Positions 19,207 to 27,916 of a DNA stretch of 64,000 nt are shown piece after piece; within the stretch, counting starts at the first letter, position 1, and each line of letters opens with the position of its first letter. A model generated the notes under the pieces. It made no database searches. It worked only from the letters and a program-made list of their open reading frames with translations, and was not told the origin of the DNA. The DNA is from Acidobacteriota bacterium (GTDB lineage Bacteria; Acidobacteriota; Aminicenantia; Aminicenantales; Saccharicenantaceae): the NCBI GenBank assembly GCA_033549365.1, contig JAWSUF010000003.1, positions 434,001 to 498,000 on the forward strand, given 5' to 3'. The translations under genes were made by a program, and so were the position numbers.

Positions 19207-19864
19207 GGGAGCGGGCCTCCTTGGACCCTCGGAGCCGTCGCAGAAGCCCTCCCAGTTTCCTCAGCTTCAGCGAGCGGTAGCGCCCGGCGAACTCGTCGAT
19301 CGATTCGGCGGACAGGGACCGGAGCGAGCCGGGGTCGATCCTCAAGTCCTCCTCGAGGAATCGACTCATGTCCACGACGGAGGAGATGCGGGCGCCGCGG
19401 ACCGAGACGATCTTGTCGGCCAGGGCTTTTTCCGGCGAGGCGATCAGATACGCCTGCCCGTGACTCCCCTCCGCCCGGACGGCGCCGGCCTCGTAAGCGC
19501 GGGCCGGGATCCGCCTGTAGATGAAGAGTCCGACCGGCGTGCCGAACCTGCGCGAACGGCTGAATGTGACCGATGTCAGAGCCTCGACGCGCTCGGGAAT
19601 GATCCCGTAATAACCGAGCGCATAATCGAGAGAGACATAGGAGGGCCCGTAGACGAGATTGGCGAGAAGCTCCTTTGAATACGGATGCTTTCGATATTTG
19701 TCGCTGAAAACATAGAGGCCTTTCTTGATCCTGACGATGATCCCCTGCCGGAGCATGTCCGTGATCTTGTCTCTTGGGGATAGCAGACCCTTCAGGGCCT
19801 CGGTCAGGGTTTGATAATCGAAAATTTCCGCCCGGATGCGATCCCTGACATCAAAAATCTTCAT
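19199..19864 (-). CDS. AbiEi-type antitoxin / transcriptional autorepressor
   Basis: The 221-residue protein has an N-terminal winged helix (RDKITDMLRQGIIVRIKKGL, then LYVFSDKYR) followed by the AbiEi-like core (PSYVSLDYALGYYGIIPE, TSVTFSRSRRFGTPVG). Type IV antitoxins of this family counteract AbiEii and repress their own operon. It is first in the pair, and the promoter directly upstream contains matching palindromes. There is no obvious ribosome site before the ATG at 19864. Confidence 0.88.
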   Translation of the reverse strand: MKIFDVRDRIRAEIFDYQTLTEALKGLLSPRDKITDMLRQGIIVRIKKGLYVFSDKYRKHPYSKELLANLVYGPSYVSLDYALGYYGIIPERVEALTSVTFSRSRRFGTPVGLFIYRRIPARAYEAGAVRAEGSHGQAYLIASPEKALADKIVSVRGARISSVVDMSRFLEEDLRIDPGSLRSLSAESIDEFAGRYRSLKLRKLGGLLRRLRGSKEARSHE

Positions 19865-19876
19865 GATATGTACCAG

Positions 19877-19925
19877 TATGTCGACATATTGTCGACATAG
19901 TATGCCAAAATAACAATATTGTCAA
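19877..19925 (-). promoter_or_regulatory. Promoter with overlapping palindromic operators for the AbiE pair
   Basis: On the minus strand TTGACA (19920-19925), a 17-base spacer and TACTAT (19897-19902) form a near-consensus promoter. A perfect 12-base palindrome, TATGTCGACATA (19877-19888), is followed by a second TGTCGACATA half (19890-19899) that overlaps the -10 box. Binding of AbiEi here would block initiation. Confidence 0.75.
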
Positions 19926-19939
19926 GCTACATATCGCTT

Positions 19940-19983
19940 GCTTTGGCTGCTGGAAGTAATTTCCAGCAACCAAAGCAGGATGA
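19940..19983 (+). repeat. 44-bp hairpin repeat, left copy
   Basis: GCTTTGGCTGCTGGAA and its near complement TTCCAGCAACCAAAGC form a stem of about 16 bp with a four-base loop. The copy at 21226-21269 matches 41 of 44 bases in the same orientation. The two copies bracket the DUF4143 gene at 20077. Confidence 0.9.
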
Positions 19984-20041
19984 GAAACAGGATAGAAAAT
20001 ACTAATAATATAATGATTATTAGGAATATTTATCCTCATTA

Positions 20042-20070
20042 TTGACATAATAGTCGAACTGTGCTATCTT
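20042..20070 (+). promoter_or_regulatory. Promoter predicted to give a leaderless mRNA (DUF4143 gene at 20077)
   Basis: TTGACA (20042-20047), a 17-base spacer and TATCTT (20065-20070) lie directly before the ATG at 20077, with only six bases between the -10 box and the ATG. No ribosome site fits in that space. Confidence 0.6.
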
Positions 20071-20076
20071 TCAGTC

Positions 20077-21213
20077 ATGAGATTACCCAGGTTTTATTCG
20101 GATCTGGATCCTTTTCTGAAACCCAATAAGGTTCTTGTGATTTACGGACCCCGGCAGGTGGGCAAGACCACCCTCCTCGAGGACTTTCTCGCGAAGTCTC
20201 CGATGAAGCATCGCCTCGACTCCGGCGAAGACGTGCGCATCCAGGAGGTCCTCGAATCCCGGGACTTCCGTGCCGTCAGGGAATATGCGGCGGGCTATGA
20301 GCTCCTTGCGATCGACGAGGCCCAGAAAGTCCGGGGGATCGGCGAAGCCCTGAAGATCCTGGTCGACCAAGTCCCGGGAATCCGGGTCATTGCCACGGGC
20401 TCCTCCTCGTTCGACCTCGCCGGTCAGGTCGGCGAGCCGTTGACGGGAAGAAAGATCACCCTGACCCTGTACCCCGTCGCCCAAATGGAGCTCGCCGGGC
20501 TCTTCACCCCTTTCGAGCTCCGCGAACGGATCGAGGACTTTCTCATCTTCGGCGGATATCCGGAGGTCGTGGCGACTCCCGAAAAAAAAGAAAAGACAAG
20601 GCTGCTCACGGAAATCTCCTCCTCCTATCTTCTGAAGGACATCCTGGCCTTCGACCGGGTCAAGAGCTCCAAGGTTCTGCTCGACCTCCTGCGGCTCCTG
20701 GCGTTCCAGATCGGCTCCGAAGTCTCGCTCAGCGAGCTGGGCGGGAAGCTCGGGCTGGACTATAAAACCGTGGGCCGCTATCTTGACCTTCTCGAAAAGA
20801 GCTTCGTGATCTTCACCCTCCGCGGCTTCAGCCGGAACCTGCGCAACGAGATGACCAAGAAGGCGAAATACTACTTCTTCGACACCGGAATCCGGAACGC
20901 CCTGATCGCGAACTTCAATCCCCCGGCCTTGCGAAACGACATCGGGCAGCTTTGGGAGAACTTCCTGGTCATGGAAAGGCTGAAGAGCCAGGCTTACCGG
21001 GCCGTGCCGGTCAATCATTACTTCTGGCGGACCTGGCAGGCACAGGAGATCGATCTCATCGAGGAGCGCGAGGGCCGGCTTTTCGCCTACGAATTCAAGT
21101 GGACGGGGCGGGGCCGGGCGCCCGGGAAATTCCGGGAGGCCTATCCCGAAGCGGCCTTCGAATCGATCAGCCGAGACAACTATCAGCCGTTTGTGGGCGC
21201 ATCAAGACCGTAA
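20077..21213 (+). CDS. AAA_14/DUF4143 family ATPase (378 aa)
   Basis: The N-terminal P-loop ATPase has Walker A in VIYGPRQVGKTTLL and Walker B in LLAIDEAQKV. A winged-helix segment follows (LSELGGKLGLDYKTVGRYLD). The C-terminal DUF4143 domain resembles a restriction-like fold (EIDLIEEREGRLFAYEFKW, with D...E-x-K). The cellular role of these ATPases is unknown; they are common in toxin-antitoxin and defence neighbourhoods. This copy is bracketed by 44-bp hairpin repeats and has its own promoter, so it looks like an independent insert. Confidence 0.9.
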   Translation: MRLPRFYSDLDPFLKPNKVLVIYGPRQVGKTTLLEDFLAKSPMKHRLDSGEDVRIQEVLESRDFRAVREYAAGYELLAIDEAQKVRGIGEALKILVDQVPGIRVIATGSSSFDLAGQVGEPLTGRKITLTLYPVAQMELAGLFTPFELRERIEDFLIFGGYPEVVATPEKKEKTRLLTEISSSYLLKDILAFDRVKSSKVLLDLLRLLAFQIGSEVSLSELGGKLGLDYKTVGRYLDLLEKSFVIFTLRGFSRNLRNEMTKKAKYYFFDTGIRNALIANFNPPALRNDIGQLWENFLVMERLKSQAYRAVPVNHYFWRTWQAQEIDLIEEREGRLFAYEFKWTGRGRAPGKFREAYPEAAFESISRDNYQPFVGASRP

Positions 21214-21225
21214 TGCGCCGCCTCT

Positions 21226-21269
21226 GCTTTGGCTGCTGGAAGTTATTTCCAGCAGCCAGAGCAGGATGA
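21226..21269 (+). repeat. 44-bp hairpin repeat, right copy
   Basis: This is the second copy of the hairpin at 19940-19983, with three substitutions. It begins 13 bases after the DUF4143 stop codon. The stem is closer to perfect here because two of the changes restore pairing partners. Confidence 0.9.
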
Positions 21270-21344
21270 AACGGGCGGGTAGGTTGACTTCGACCTGTCT
21301 GCGGTTTATGATCGCCTTCCCGAAGGAACGGGGGACCACCCGAA

Positions 21345-24300
21345 ATGACCCGAGCGCCGAAGACCGCAGCAAAACGCATCCTTGACCGCGACCGGGACAT
21401 CCGCTTTCCGGAGTTCCTGCTTCTCAAGGCCTCGGCCGGCTCCGGCAAAACCCACGCCCTGTCGCTGCGCTTCGTCCAGTTCCTGCTGAGCCCGGCGATT
21501 GCGGCGAAAAGCCCCGCCGACCTCCGCAACATCCTGGCCGTGACCTTCACCCGGAACGCGGCCCGGGAGATGAAGGCCCGCATCCTGTCCTGGCTCAAGC
21601 TCTGCCGCTTCGGCGACGCCGAGAGAAGCCGCCAGATTCTGGACGTCGTCTCTCTCGACGCCGCCGATCTCGCCCGCCGCGCCGAGGAGGTCCTCGAGGG
21701 CATCCTGTCCCGCTACACCGACTTCCAGGTGGAGACGATCGACGGCTTCATGGCCTCGGTCTTCCGGACATCGGCCCTTGACCTGGGCTTCCCGCCGCAC
21801 TTCGAAATCGTCCTCGACAACACCGAGGCCGTCTCTTACGCCTTCTCCCGCTATATGAGGCGCGTCATCCCCGGGACGCCGGACGGCAAGGTCTTCGAGC
21901 AGATCGCCGACCTCTCCTCTTCTCTCCGGAAGGGCGAGACCGCCTTTCCCTGGGATCCGACCGCTCTCATCCTGGAGAGCCTCCGCAGCCTCTACAGAGG
22001 GCTGGCCGCCCGGGACCTAGAACCCGCCGACGAAGATCTGGACGCCTCCATGAGGGAGGCGGAAAAGGCGATCTCCCGCAGGGCCGCCGCGCTTCGGCGT
22101 CTCATCGAACAAAGCGGGCTCGAACGGAGCGCCCGGGAGTCGTTTCACTCGAAAATCGAGCCCGCCGTCCGCGAACGGCGCTTCATCGATCTCATCGGGG
22201 CGAGCTTCAAAACCGTCCCCGTCCGAAAGCCGCGCCCCTCCGATCCGGGGAGCGCCGCCGCCTCCTACGATCGGATCGTCCGCGCCTGGGAAAGCCTGGA
22301 ATCCGCCGTCGCCGCCTTTAAGTCCCTTTATGCCCGGCACCACTTCCGTCCCGTCGTCCTGGCCTACAGGGCCTTCGCCGAAACCCTCGAAACCTTCAAG
22401 CGGAGCCGCGAGACCGTGTTCATCGAGGATATCCACAGGCGCCTGGCCGGATGCATCGAGGCGGGCGCCGTCCCCGACATCTACTTCCGCCTCGGCGACC
22501 GGATCTTCCACTACCTCATCGACGAGTTCCAGGACACGTCGCCCATCCAGTGGACGAACCTGCTGCCGCTTATCGAAAACTCCCTCTCGCTCGGCGGAAG
22601 CCTCTTCGCCGTCGGCGACACCAAGCAGGCGATCTACGGTTTCCGGAACGCCGACTACCGGATCATGAAAGACCTCGAGGCCGACCCCGCGGCGGCCTTT
22701 CCCTCCGTCCCGCCGGAAAACGCCGCCGTCCGCGAGCTCGAGACGAACTACCGGAGCCGCGGCATCGTCCAGGACTATGTCCGGCGCCTCTTCCTGGAGC
22801 GCCTGCCGGCCTCGGAGGATCTCGGCCCGGCCGGGGCGCTGAGCGGACTTACGGACTTCAGCCAGGAGGCCGAGGCGCGGAACCGCGGCCGCGGCTATGT
22901 CGAGGCCGTCGTCCTCGAAAAAAACGAGGACGATCCCCCGGAAAAGGCGGCCGTCCAGGACCGCGTCCGCGATCTCCGGGCGCGCGGCTTCGCCTGGTCC
23001 GATATCGCCGTCCTCACCTACCGGAACGACTCCGTCGCCGCCGCCGCATCCTGGCTCAACGAGATCGAGGTTCCCTTCATCCCCTACAGCAACCTCGACA
23101 TCCGGACGCGCAAGGTCGCCTCCGAGATCCTGGCCCTCCTCCGGTTTCTGGACTCGCCGCCCGACGACCTGGCCTTTTCCGCGTTTCTTCTCGGGGACGT
23201 CTTCGCTGCAGCGCTCCGCCGGGACGGCTTCGGTGGGGACGCGGCCTCCGTCCGGGACTTTCTCTTCGAACATCGAGCCGCCGATTCCCGCCCGCTCTAC
23301 ACGGCCTTCCGGCGCCTGCGGCCCGAACTCTGGGAGCGCTATTTCGAGCGGCTGTTCCGTTCGGTCGGCTATTATCCCCTTTACGACCTCGTCGCCCTGG
23401 CCTACCGCGTCTTGGGCGTCTTCGATCTCTTCCCCGGCGAAGAGGCGGCGCTCGTCAAGCTCCTGGAGTCCGCCAAGACCTTCGAAAGCCCGGGCGCGGC
23501 CGATATCCGCGAGTTCCTGTCCGCGGCCTCCGACCCGGAAAAGCCCGACCCGGCCTGGACGATCGACGTCCCCCGGACGATCGACGCCGTCCGGGTGATG
23601 AGCGTCCACAAGGCCAAGGGCCTGGGGTTTCCGGCCGTGATCCTCCTTCAGTACGCCGAGCCGTTCATCCCGCCGGAGTTCGTCCTGGCTCCCGGCGACG
23701 ATGCCGTGCGCGTCCTCAAGCTGACGAAGGACCTGGCCGCATCCGACCCCGAACTCGCCGCTCTCTACGAGGACCACCGGATGCGGGACACCGTGGACCG
23801 CCTGAATGCCCTGTATGTGGCAATGACCCGGGCCGAGGAGGAGCTCCACGTCATCGGTGTCAAGGGATCGCGGGGCGGATTTCCCTTCGAGCTTCTCGAC
23901 GGCGACGCCCTCGGCGTCTTCGGCGAGAAAACCCGGCGCGAGCGCCCGGCGGAAGAGCGCCCGGAGGACAAGGCCGGAACGCACAGGCTTGCCGAGCCCT
24001 TCGACCTGCCGCCCAACACGCGCCCGGTCCGGAATTTCGCCGGCGTGCGGCGGGGGAACCTCATCCATGATGTCCTGTCGCGGACCGTGTATATAGAGGA
24101 AGGATGGCGCGCGCGGATCGAGGCGGCGCTCCGGGAGGGCGGCGAGGGTGCAGGAGAGGCGGCGGAGACTGCGGCCGCGAAGACGGCGGCTGCGCTCGAA
24201 AGGCTTTTCTCTGTGCCGCCGCTTTCCGGGCTTTTCTCGCGGGCGGAGGGGAGGCGCATCCTCAACGAGTTTACAGTTTGCGACGCCGCCGGCCGGGCGC

Positions 24301-24680
24301 TTCGCATGGACCGCGTCGTCCTCGATCCCGGCGCCGCGACCGTCATCGATTATAAGACGGGAGGGTCGCCTAGCGGAGAATCGTCGGGAAGCGAACGGCC
24401 CGACGGCGAATCTTCGGAAGCGAAATCGCCTGGGGAAGAATCGGTGGTCGGGGATAGATCAGGCGGAAAATCGTCCGGCGCGCCGACCGTCATCGACTAT
24501 AAGACGGGCGGGTCGCGCAGTGGGGAATTGCTGGAAAGTGAACTGCCCGGCGAGGACAGGATCGCGGCTGCGCATCAAGTGCGCGAGTATATGAGGATTC
24601 TGCACGAACTTTACCCGGGACATACCGTCCGGGGCCTTGTCGTCTGGGTCGACCGGGGGGAGGCGGAGGAGATCGCGTGA
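21345..24680 (+). CDS. addA: AddA-like UvrD-family helicase-nuclease
   Basis: This is the helicase subunit of an AddAB-type enzyme that processes DNA double-strand ends for recombination and degrades foreign linear DNA. The superfamily 1 motifs are in order: KASAGSGKTHA (residues 28-38), FTRNAAREMKARI, LIDEFQDTSPIQW, GDTKQAIYGFRNAD, ETNYRSRG, VMSVHKAKGLGFPAVIL and LYVAMTRAEEELHV. The C-terminal nuclease domain has GNLIHDVLSR and VIDYKTGG. A 147-bp in-frame duplication repeats that last motif. The stop overlaps the AddB start (GTGA). The 1111-residue length is normal. Confidence 0.93.
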   Translation: MTRAPKTAAKRILDRDRDIRFPEFLLLKASAGSGKTHALSLRFVQFLLSPAIAAKSPADLRNILAVTFTRNAAREMKARILSWLKLCRFGDAERSRQILDVVSLDAADLARRAEEVLEGILSRYTDFQVETIDGFMASVFRTSALDLGFPPHFEIVLDNTEAVSYAFSRYMRRVIPGTPDGKVFEQIADLSSSLRKGETAFPWDPTALILESLRSLYRGLAARDLEPADEDLDASMREAEKAISRRAAALRRLIEQSGLERSARESFHSKIEPAVRERRFIDLIGASFKTVPVRKPRPSDPGSAAASYDRIVRAWESLESAVAAFKSLYARHHFRPVVLAYRAFAETLETFKRSRETVFIEDIHRRLAGCIEAGAVPDIYFRLGDRIFHYLIDEFQDTSPIQWTNLLPLIENSLSLGGSLFAVGDTKQAIYGFRNADYRIMKDLEADPAAAFPSVPPENAAVRELETNYRSRGIVQDYVRRLFLERLPASEDLGPAGALSGLTDFSQEAEARNRGRGYVEAVVLEKNEDDPPEKAAVQDRVRDLRARGFAWSDIAVLTYRNDSVAAAASWLNEIEVPFIPYSNLDIRTRKVASEILALLRFLDSPPDDLAFSAFLLGDVFAAALRRDGFGGDAASVRDFLFEHRAADSRPLYTAFRRLRPELWERYFERLFRSVGYYPLYDLVALAYRVLGVFDLFPGEEAALVKLLESAKTFESPGAADIREFLSAASDPEKPDPAWTIDVPRTIDAVRVMSVHKAKGLGFPAVILLQYAEPFIPPEFVLAPGDDAVRVLKLTKDLAASDPELAALYEDHRMRDTVDRLNALYVAMTRAEEELHVIGVKGSRGGFPFELLDGDALGVFGEKTRRERPAEERPEDKAGTHRLAEPFDLPPNTRPVRNFAGVRRGNLIHDVLSRTVYIEEGWRARIEAALREGGEGAGEAAETAAAKTAAALERLFSVPPLSGLFSRAEGRRILNEFTVCDAAGRALRMDRVVLDPGAATVIDYKTGGSPSGESSGSERPDGESSEAKSPGEESVVGDRSGGKSSGAPTVIDYKTGGSRSGELLESELPGEDRIAAAHQVREYMRILHELYPGHTVRGLVVWVDRGEAEEIA
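24339..24557 (+). repeat. In-frame 147-bp duplication of the AddA nuclease motif
   Basis: The sequence around TVIDYKTGGS occurs at 24339 and again at 24486, exactly 49 codons apart. Similarity extends over about 70 bases. The linker between the copies is a low-complexity Ser-Gly-Glu stretch with internal GES/GKS repeats. Confidence 0.85.
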
Positions 24681-27589
24681 GAATCGAACTTGTCTCTCCT
24701 CGGTCCGGCCTCGTCTCCGCCGTCGCTGCGCGGCTCCGGCCCGAGGGACGCGATTATTCACGGACCTGGATCGTCTTCCCCGAAAAGCGTCCGGCCTTCT
24801 ACCTGCGGAGAACGTTGGCCGAACGCGAAGGCGCGCCTTTCGTCCCGCCCCGCACGGACTCCCTGGACGGCTTCGTCGACAGCCTGTTCAAGGATATTCT
24901 CGGGCGTCCCGAGAGGCCGATCGACCCGCTTGACGCCGTCGCCCTCCTTCTCGAGATCCACCGGGAGTCGCCGGTCGACGGGGGCGGCGGGGGCTTCCTC
25001 TCGCCCGACGCCTTTTTCCCGCTGGGCGCGAAGATCTACGCCGACCTCGAGGAGCTGACGCTGGCCCTGGCCGATCCCGGGACAATCGCCGGAATCCAGC
25101 CCCTTCTCCACGAGACCGTGCCGGCCGAAAGCCTGGCCCGGCTGCAGTCGCTTTCCCGCTTCCACGAGCGGTTTTATGCGCGGCTGGCCGAACTCAACCT
25201 GTCTTCGCCCGCCTCGCGTTTCCGGGCCGTCCTCGATGCGCTCCGTCCGGAGCTTTTCTCCGGTTTCGACGAGATCGTCTTCGCCGGGTTCTTCCCGTCC
25301 GCGCGGGCCGAGCGGCGGCTTCTCCAAACCATGCTCGGTTGGGAGATGTGCGCGCTCGTCGCCGAGAGGGGAAGGGGCCTTTCCGCGGCGCTCGAAGCCC
25401 TCGGCGTCCCGCCCGCCGAGATCCCTGCCTCACCCGACGACGGCGGCCCGGATCCGGAGATCGAGCTCATCCGCGCTCCCGACACCCACGGGCAGATCTT
25501 TGCACTCAACGCCTGTCTCGCCTCGCGCCTCGACGATCCGGCCGGGTTCGACGAGAGGCAGGCCGTCGTGCTTCCGGCGGCGGAGAGCCTGTTTCCGCTC
25601 TTCATCCAGACCCTGGCCGGGCGTCCCGAGGAGGCCTTCAACATCTCTCTCGGCTATCCGCTCGCCCGGACTCCGGTCTACGCCTTTTTCGACCGGCTGA
25701 TCGAGGCCCTCCAGTCCCGCGACGCCGAGGGGCGCTTCTATGCCCCCCACTACCTGAGGTTCCTTCTCCATCCCTACACGAAGAATATCTATATGCCGGG
25801 GCCGGGACGACGCTCCGACCTCACCCGCATCCTCGTCCACGCCGTCGAGGATGCGCTCACGGGGCGCAGAATGAAGGCCTTCTGGTCGCTCACCGAGATC
25901 GAGACCGACCCCGGCATCCTGGAGGCCGCCGGCGAAAAGACGCGGCGCGTCGAAGGCGCCCCCGATCCGGCCGCCCTCATCGAACACCTCCGGTCGATCC
26001 ACGCCCGGACGCTGGGGCTTTTCGACGCCGTCGCAAACGCCGGCGACTTCGCCGGGCGGCTTGCCGCGGCGCTCGAATGGATCGCCTCCGAAAGCACGGC
26101 CCGCCTCCATCCCTTTTTCCATCCCTACGCCGAGGCCTTCCTGGAGCGGCTCGAGGCGCTTCGCGGATCGCGGCTTGCGCCCGCGGTCTTCCGCGACGCG
26201 GCGGGCTATGCCGGGCTTTTCCGCAAGATCGTCCGGGCGGGGACGGTGCCGTTCCAGGGGACGCCGCTTCACGGCCTCCAGGTCCTGGGATTCTGGGAGG
26301 CGCGCGGCCTGCCGCTCGACGAGGTCTTCCTCCTCGACGCCAACGAGGGCGTGCTGCCGTCCTTCGCCAGGGGGGACACGCTCCTGCCCCACGCCGCCCG
26401 CCGGGCCCTGGGCCTGCCGGTTATCGAGGACCTGGAGCGGCGCATGGCCTATTACCTGGACACGCTCCTCAAGGGGGCGCGGACGGCGCGCCTGTTCTTC
26501 GTCGAAAGCGCCGATAGCGAGCGCAGCCGCTTCGTCGAGAGGATCGTCTGGGAGAGGCAGAAGCGCGACGGCGAGCCGCGGGCCGAGTCCTGCGTGCGGA
26601 CGGTGGACTACCGCGTCGCCCTCCGGTCGGAGGGGCCGGGGCCGGTCGAAAAGACGCCCGGGATCGCGGACTTTCTGTCGACGTTCCGCTTCTCGGCGAC
26701 GGCGCTGAACACCTACCTCAATTGCCCCCTCGGCTTCTATTACGCCTATGTCCTGAAGCTGGCCGAGAGGGAAGACGTCTCCGAGGTCATGGACCGGCGG
26801 GACATCGGCTCTTTCGTCCACGCCGTCCTCGAAGACCTTTTCCGGCCCCACGTCGGACGCCCCCTGAAGGCCGCATCGCTCACGGCGCGGGCTCTCGACC
26901 GGGCCGTCGAGGCCCGCTTCCGGGAGTTCTACGGCGGCGACCGGACGGGAAGCGCCTGGCTCCTGGAGCTCCAGGTCCGACGCCACCTCCGGGATTACCT
27001 GACGCGCGTCCAGACGCCGCTCATCAAGGCGTTGGAGAAGGAGGGCCGCGCCCTCGTCGTCGAGGGTCTCGAAAAGCGGGTGGACGTCGAGATGGCCGCT
27101 GACGGGCGGACCTTTCCGGTGACGGCCCGCTTCGACCGCGTGGAAAGGCGGGGAGGGGAGCTTTACGTCCTGGACTACAAGACGGGCGCCCATGAGAAGA
27201 GAGTGGGCATTGCGTTCTGGGACCCCGAAGGCGATGAAAAAAAGAACAAGAACAAGCTGAATCCCGATGATCGGCAGACTTGGAGCAAGGCGATCGGAAG
27301 CCTCCAGGGCCCCCTTTACGTCCTCGCCGCCGCCCGCGCCTACGGCCTCGAGCCCGAGAAGGTCCGCTGCCGCTTTCTCATGCTGGGGAAAAACGTCCTC
27401 GGCCCGTCGATCGAGTTTTCGCCCTTCGACGAGTCCGATCCCGAGGTGCTTTCCGAACAGATCCGCACCATGGAACACGTGATCGGCGCCATTGCCGCCG
27501 AGATCCTCGATCCCGCCCTGCCCTTCGAGCCCGGGGGCGACGGCGGCCGCGACTGCCGCCTGTGCCCGTATCAGGGTTTGTGCCGGTAG
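24677..27589 (+). CDS. addB: AddB-like PD-(D/E)XK exonuclease subunit
   Basis: The 970-residue partner of AddA starts at GTG 24677 within the AddA stop. The C-terminal nuclease domain shows GSFVHAVLEDLF, then VTARFDRVERR and YVLDYKTGAH. Cys683 (in LNCPLGFYYAY) plus Cys960, Cys963 and Cys969 (CRLCPYQGLC) give the C...CxxCx5C pattern that holds a 4Fe-4S cluster in AddB. The N-terminal part is an inactivated helicase-like fold; no good Walker A is seen. The order AddA then AddB is reversed relative to Bacillus. Confidence 0.9.
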   Translation: MRIELVSPRSGLVSAVAARLRPEGRDYSRTWIVFPEKRPAFYLRRTLAEREGAPFVPPRTDSLDGFVDSLFKDILGRPERPIDPLDAVALLLEIHRESPVDGGGGGFLSPDAFFPLGAKIYADLEELTLALADPGTIAGIQPLLHETVPAESLARLQSLSRFHERFYARLAELNLSSPASRFRAVLDALRPELFSGFDEIVFAGFFPSARAERRLLQTMLGWEMCALVAERGRGLSAALEALGVPPAEIPASPDDGGPDPEIELIRAPDTHGQIFALNACLASRLDDPAGFDERQAVVLPAAESLFPLFIQTLAGRPEEAFNISLGYPLARTPVYAFFDRLIEALQSRDAEGRFYAPHYLRFLLHPYTKNIYMPGPGRRSDLTRILVHAVEDALTGRRMKAFWSLTEIETDPGILEAAGEKTRRVEGAPDPAALIEHLRSIHARTLGLFDAVANAGDFAGRLAAALEWIASESTARLHPFFHPYAEAFLERLEALRGSRLAPAVFRDAAGYAGLFRKIVRAGTVPFQGTPLHGLQVLGFWEARGLPLDEVFLLDANEGVLPSFARGDTLLPHAARRALGLPVIEDLERRMAYYLDTLLKGARTARLFFVESADSERSRFVERIVWERQKRDGEPRAESCVRTVDYRVALRSEGPGPVEKTPGIADFLSTFRFSATALNTYLNCPLGFYYAYVLKLAEREDVSEVMDRRDIGSFVHAVLEDLFRPHVGRPLKAASLTARALDRAVEARFREFYGGDRTGSAWLLELQVRRHLRDYLTRVQTPLIKALEKEGRALVVEGLEKRVDVEMAADGRTFPVTARFDRVERRGGELYVLDYKTGAHEKRVGIAFWDPEGDEKKNKNKLNPDDRQTWSKAIGSLQGPLYVLAAARAYGLEPEKVRCRFLMLGKNVLGPSIEFSPFDESDPEVLSEQIRTMEHVIGAIAAEILDPALPFEPGGDGGRDCRLCPYQGLCR

Positions 27590-27603
27590 CGCCGCGTTTT
27601 TGC

Positions 27604-27632
27604 TTGACATCTATCTGAAAAGAAAATAGATT
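27604..27632 (+). promoter_or_regulatory. Candidate promoter at the left edge of the defence island
   Basis: TTGACA (27604-27609), a 17-base spacer and TAGATT (27627-27632) lie just after addB. The intergenic stretch to 27916 is AT-rich and holds no convincing gene. The TTGACATCYATCT core recurs at 54389. Confidence 0.4.
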
Positions 27633-27778
27633 TACCTTATCTCCTCTTTGCTTTGGACGGTTTATTGTGGGTGATCGCTGGTGTCTTCAAGAGAAACCAT
27701 GTGCCCCTCTGCGAAGTTTTTATGTGGATTTTTGTGCTCAAGTTTTATATTGCGATTTTGTAGCCTAAAGGTATTATT

Positions 27779-27797
27779 AATAAACAATATGTTTATT
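27779..27797. promoter_or_regulatory. AT-rich inverted repeat upstream of the KAP gene
   Basis: AATAAAC and GTTTATT form perfect seven-base arms around a five-base loop, about 120 bp before the KAP NTPase. It may be an operator; there is no direct evidence. Confidence 0.3.
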
Positions 27798-27916
27798 GTT
27801 TGGAGGACGCGAGCCGTACAGGTATCTAATGGAGAATGAATCTGTAAGTACTGTAACTGCCAAGCTGTCATTCCACCCGATCCGGACCTCCATATTTCAG
27901 GACCGGTGATGATTCC

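Noticed and set aside
22017-24068. 683-codon open frame on the minus strand
   Set aside because: It lies opposite addA and has no recognisable domain.
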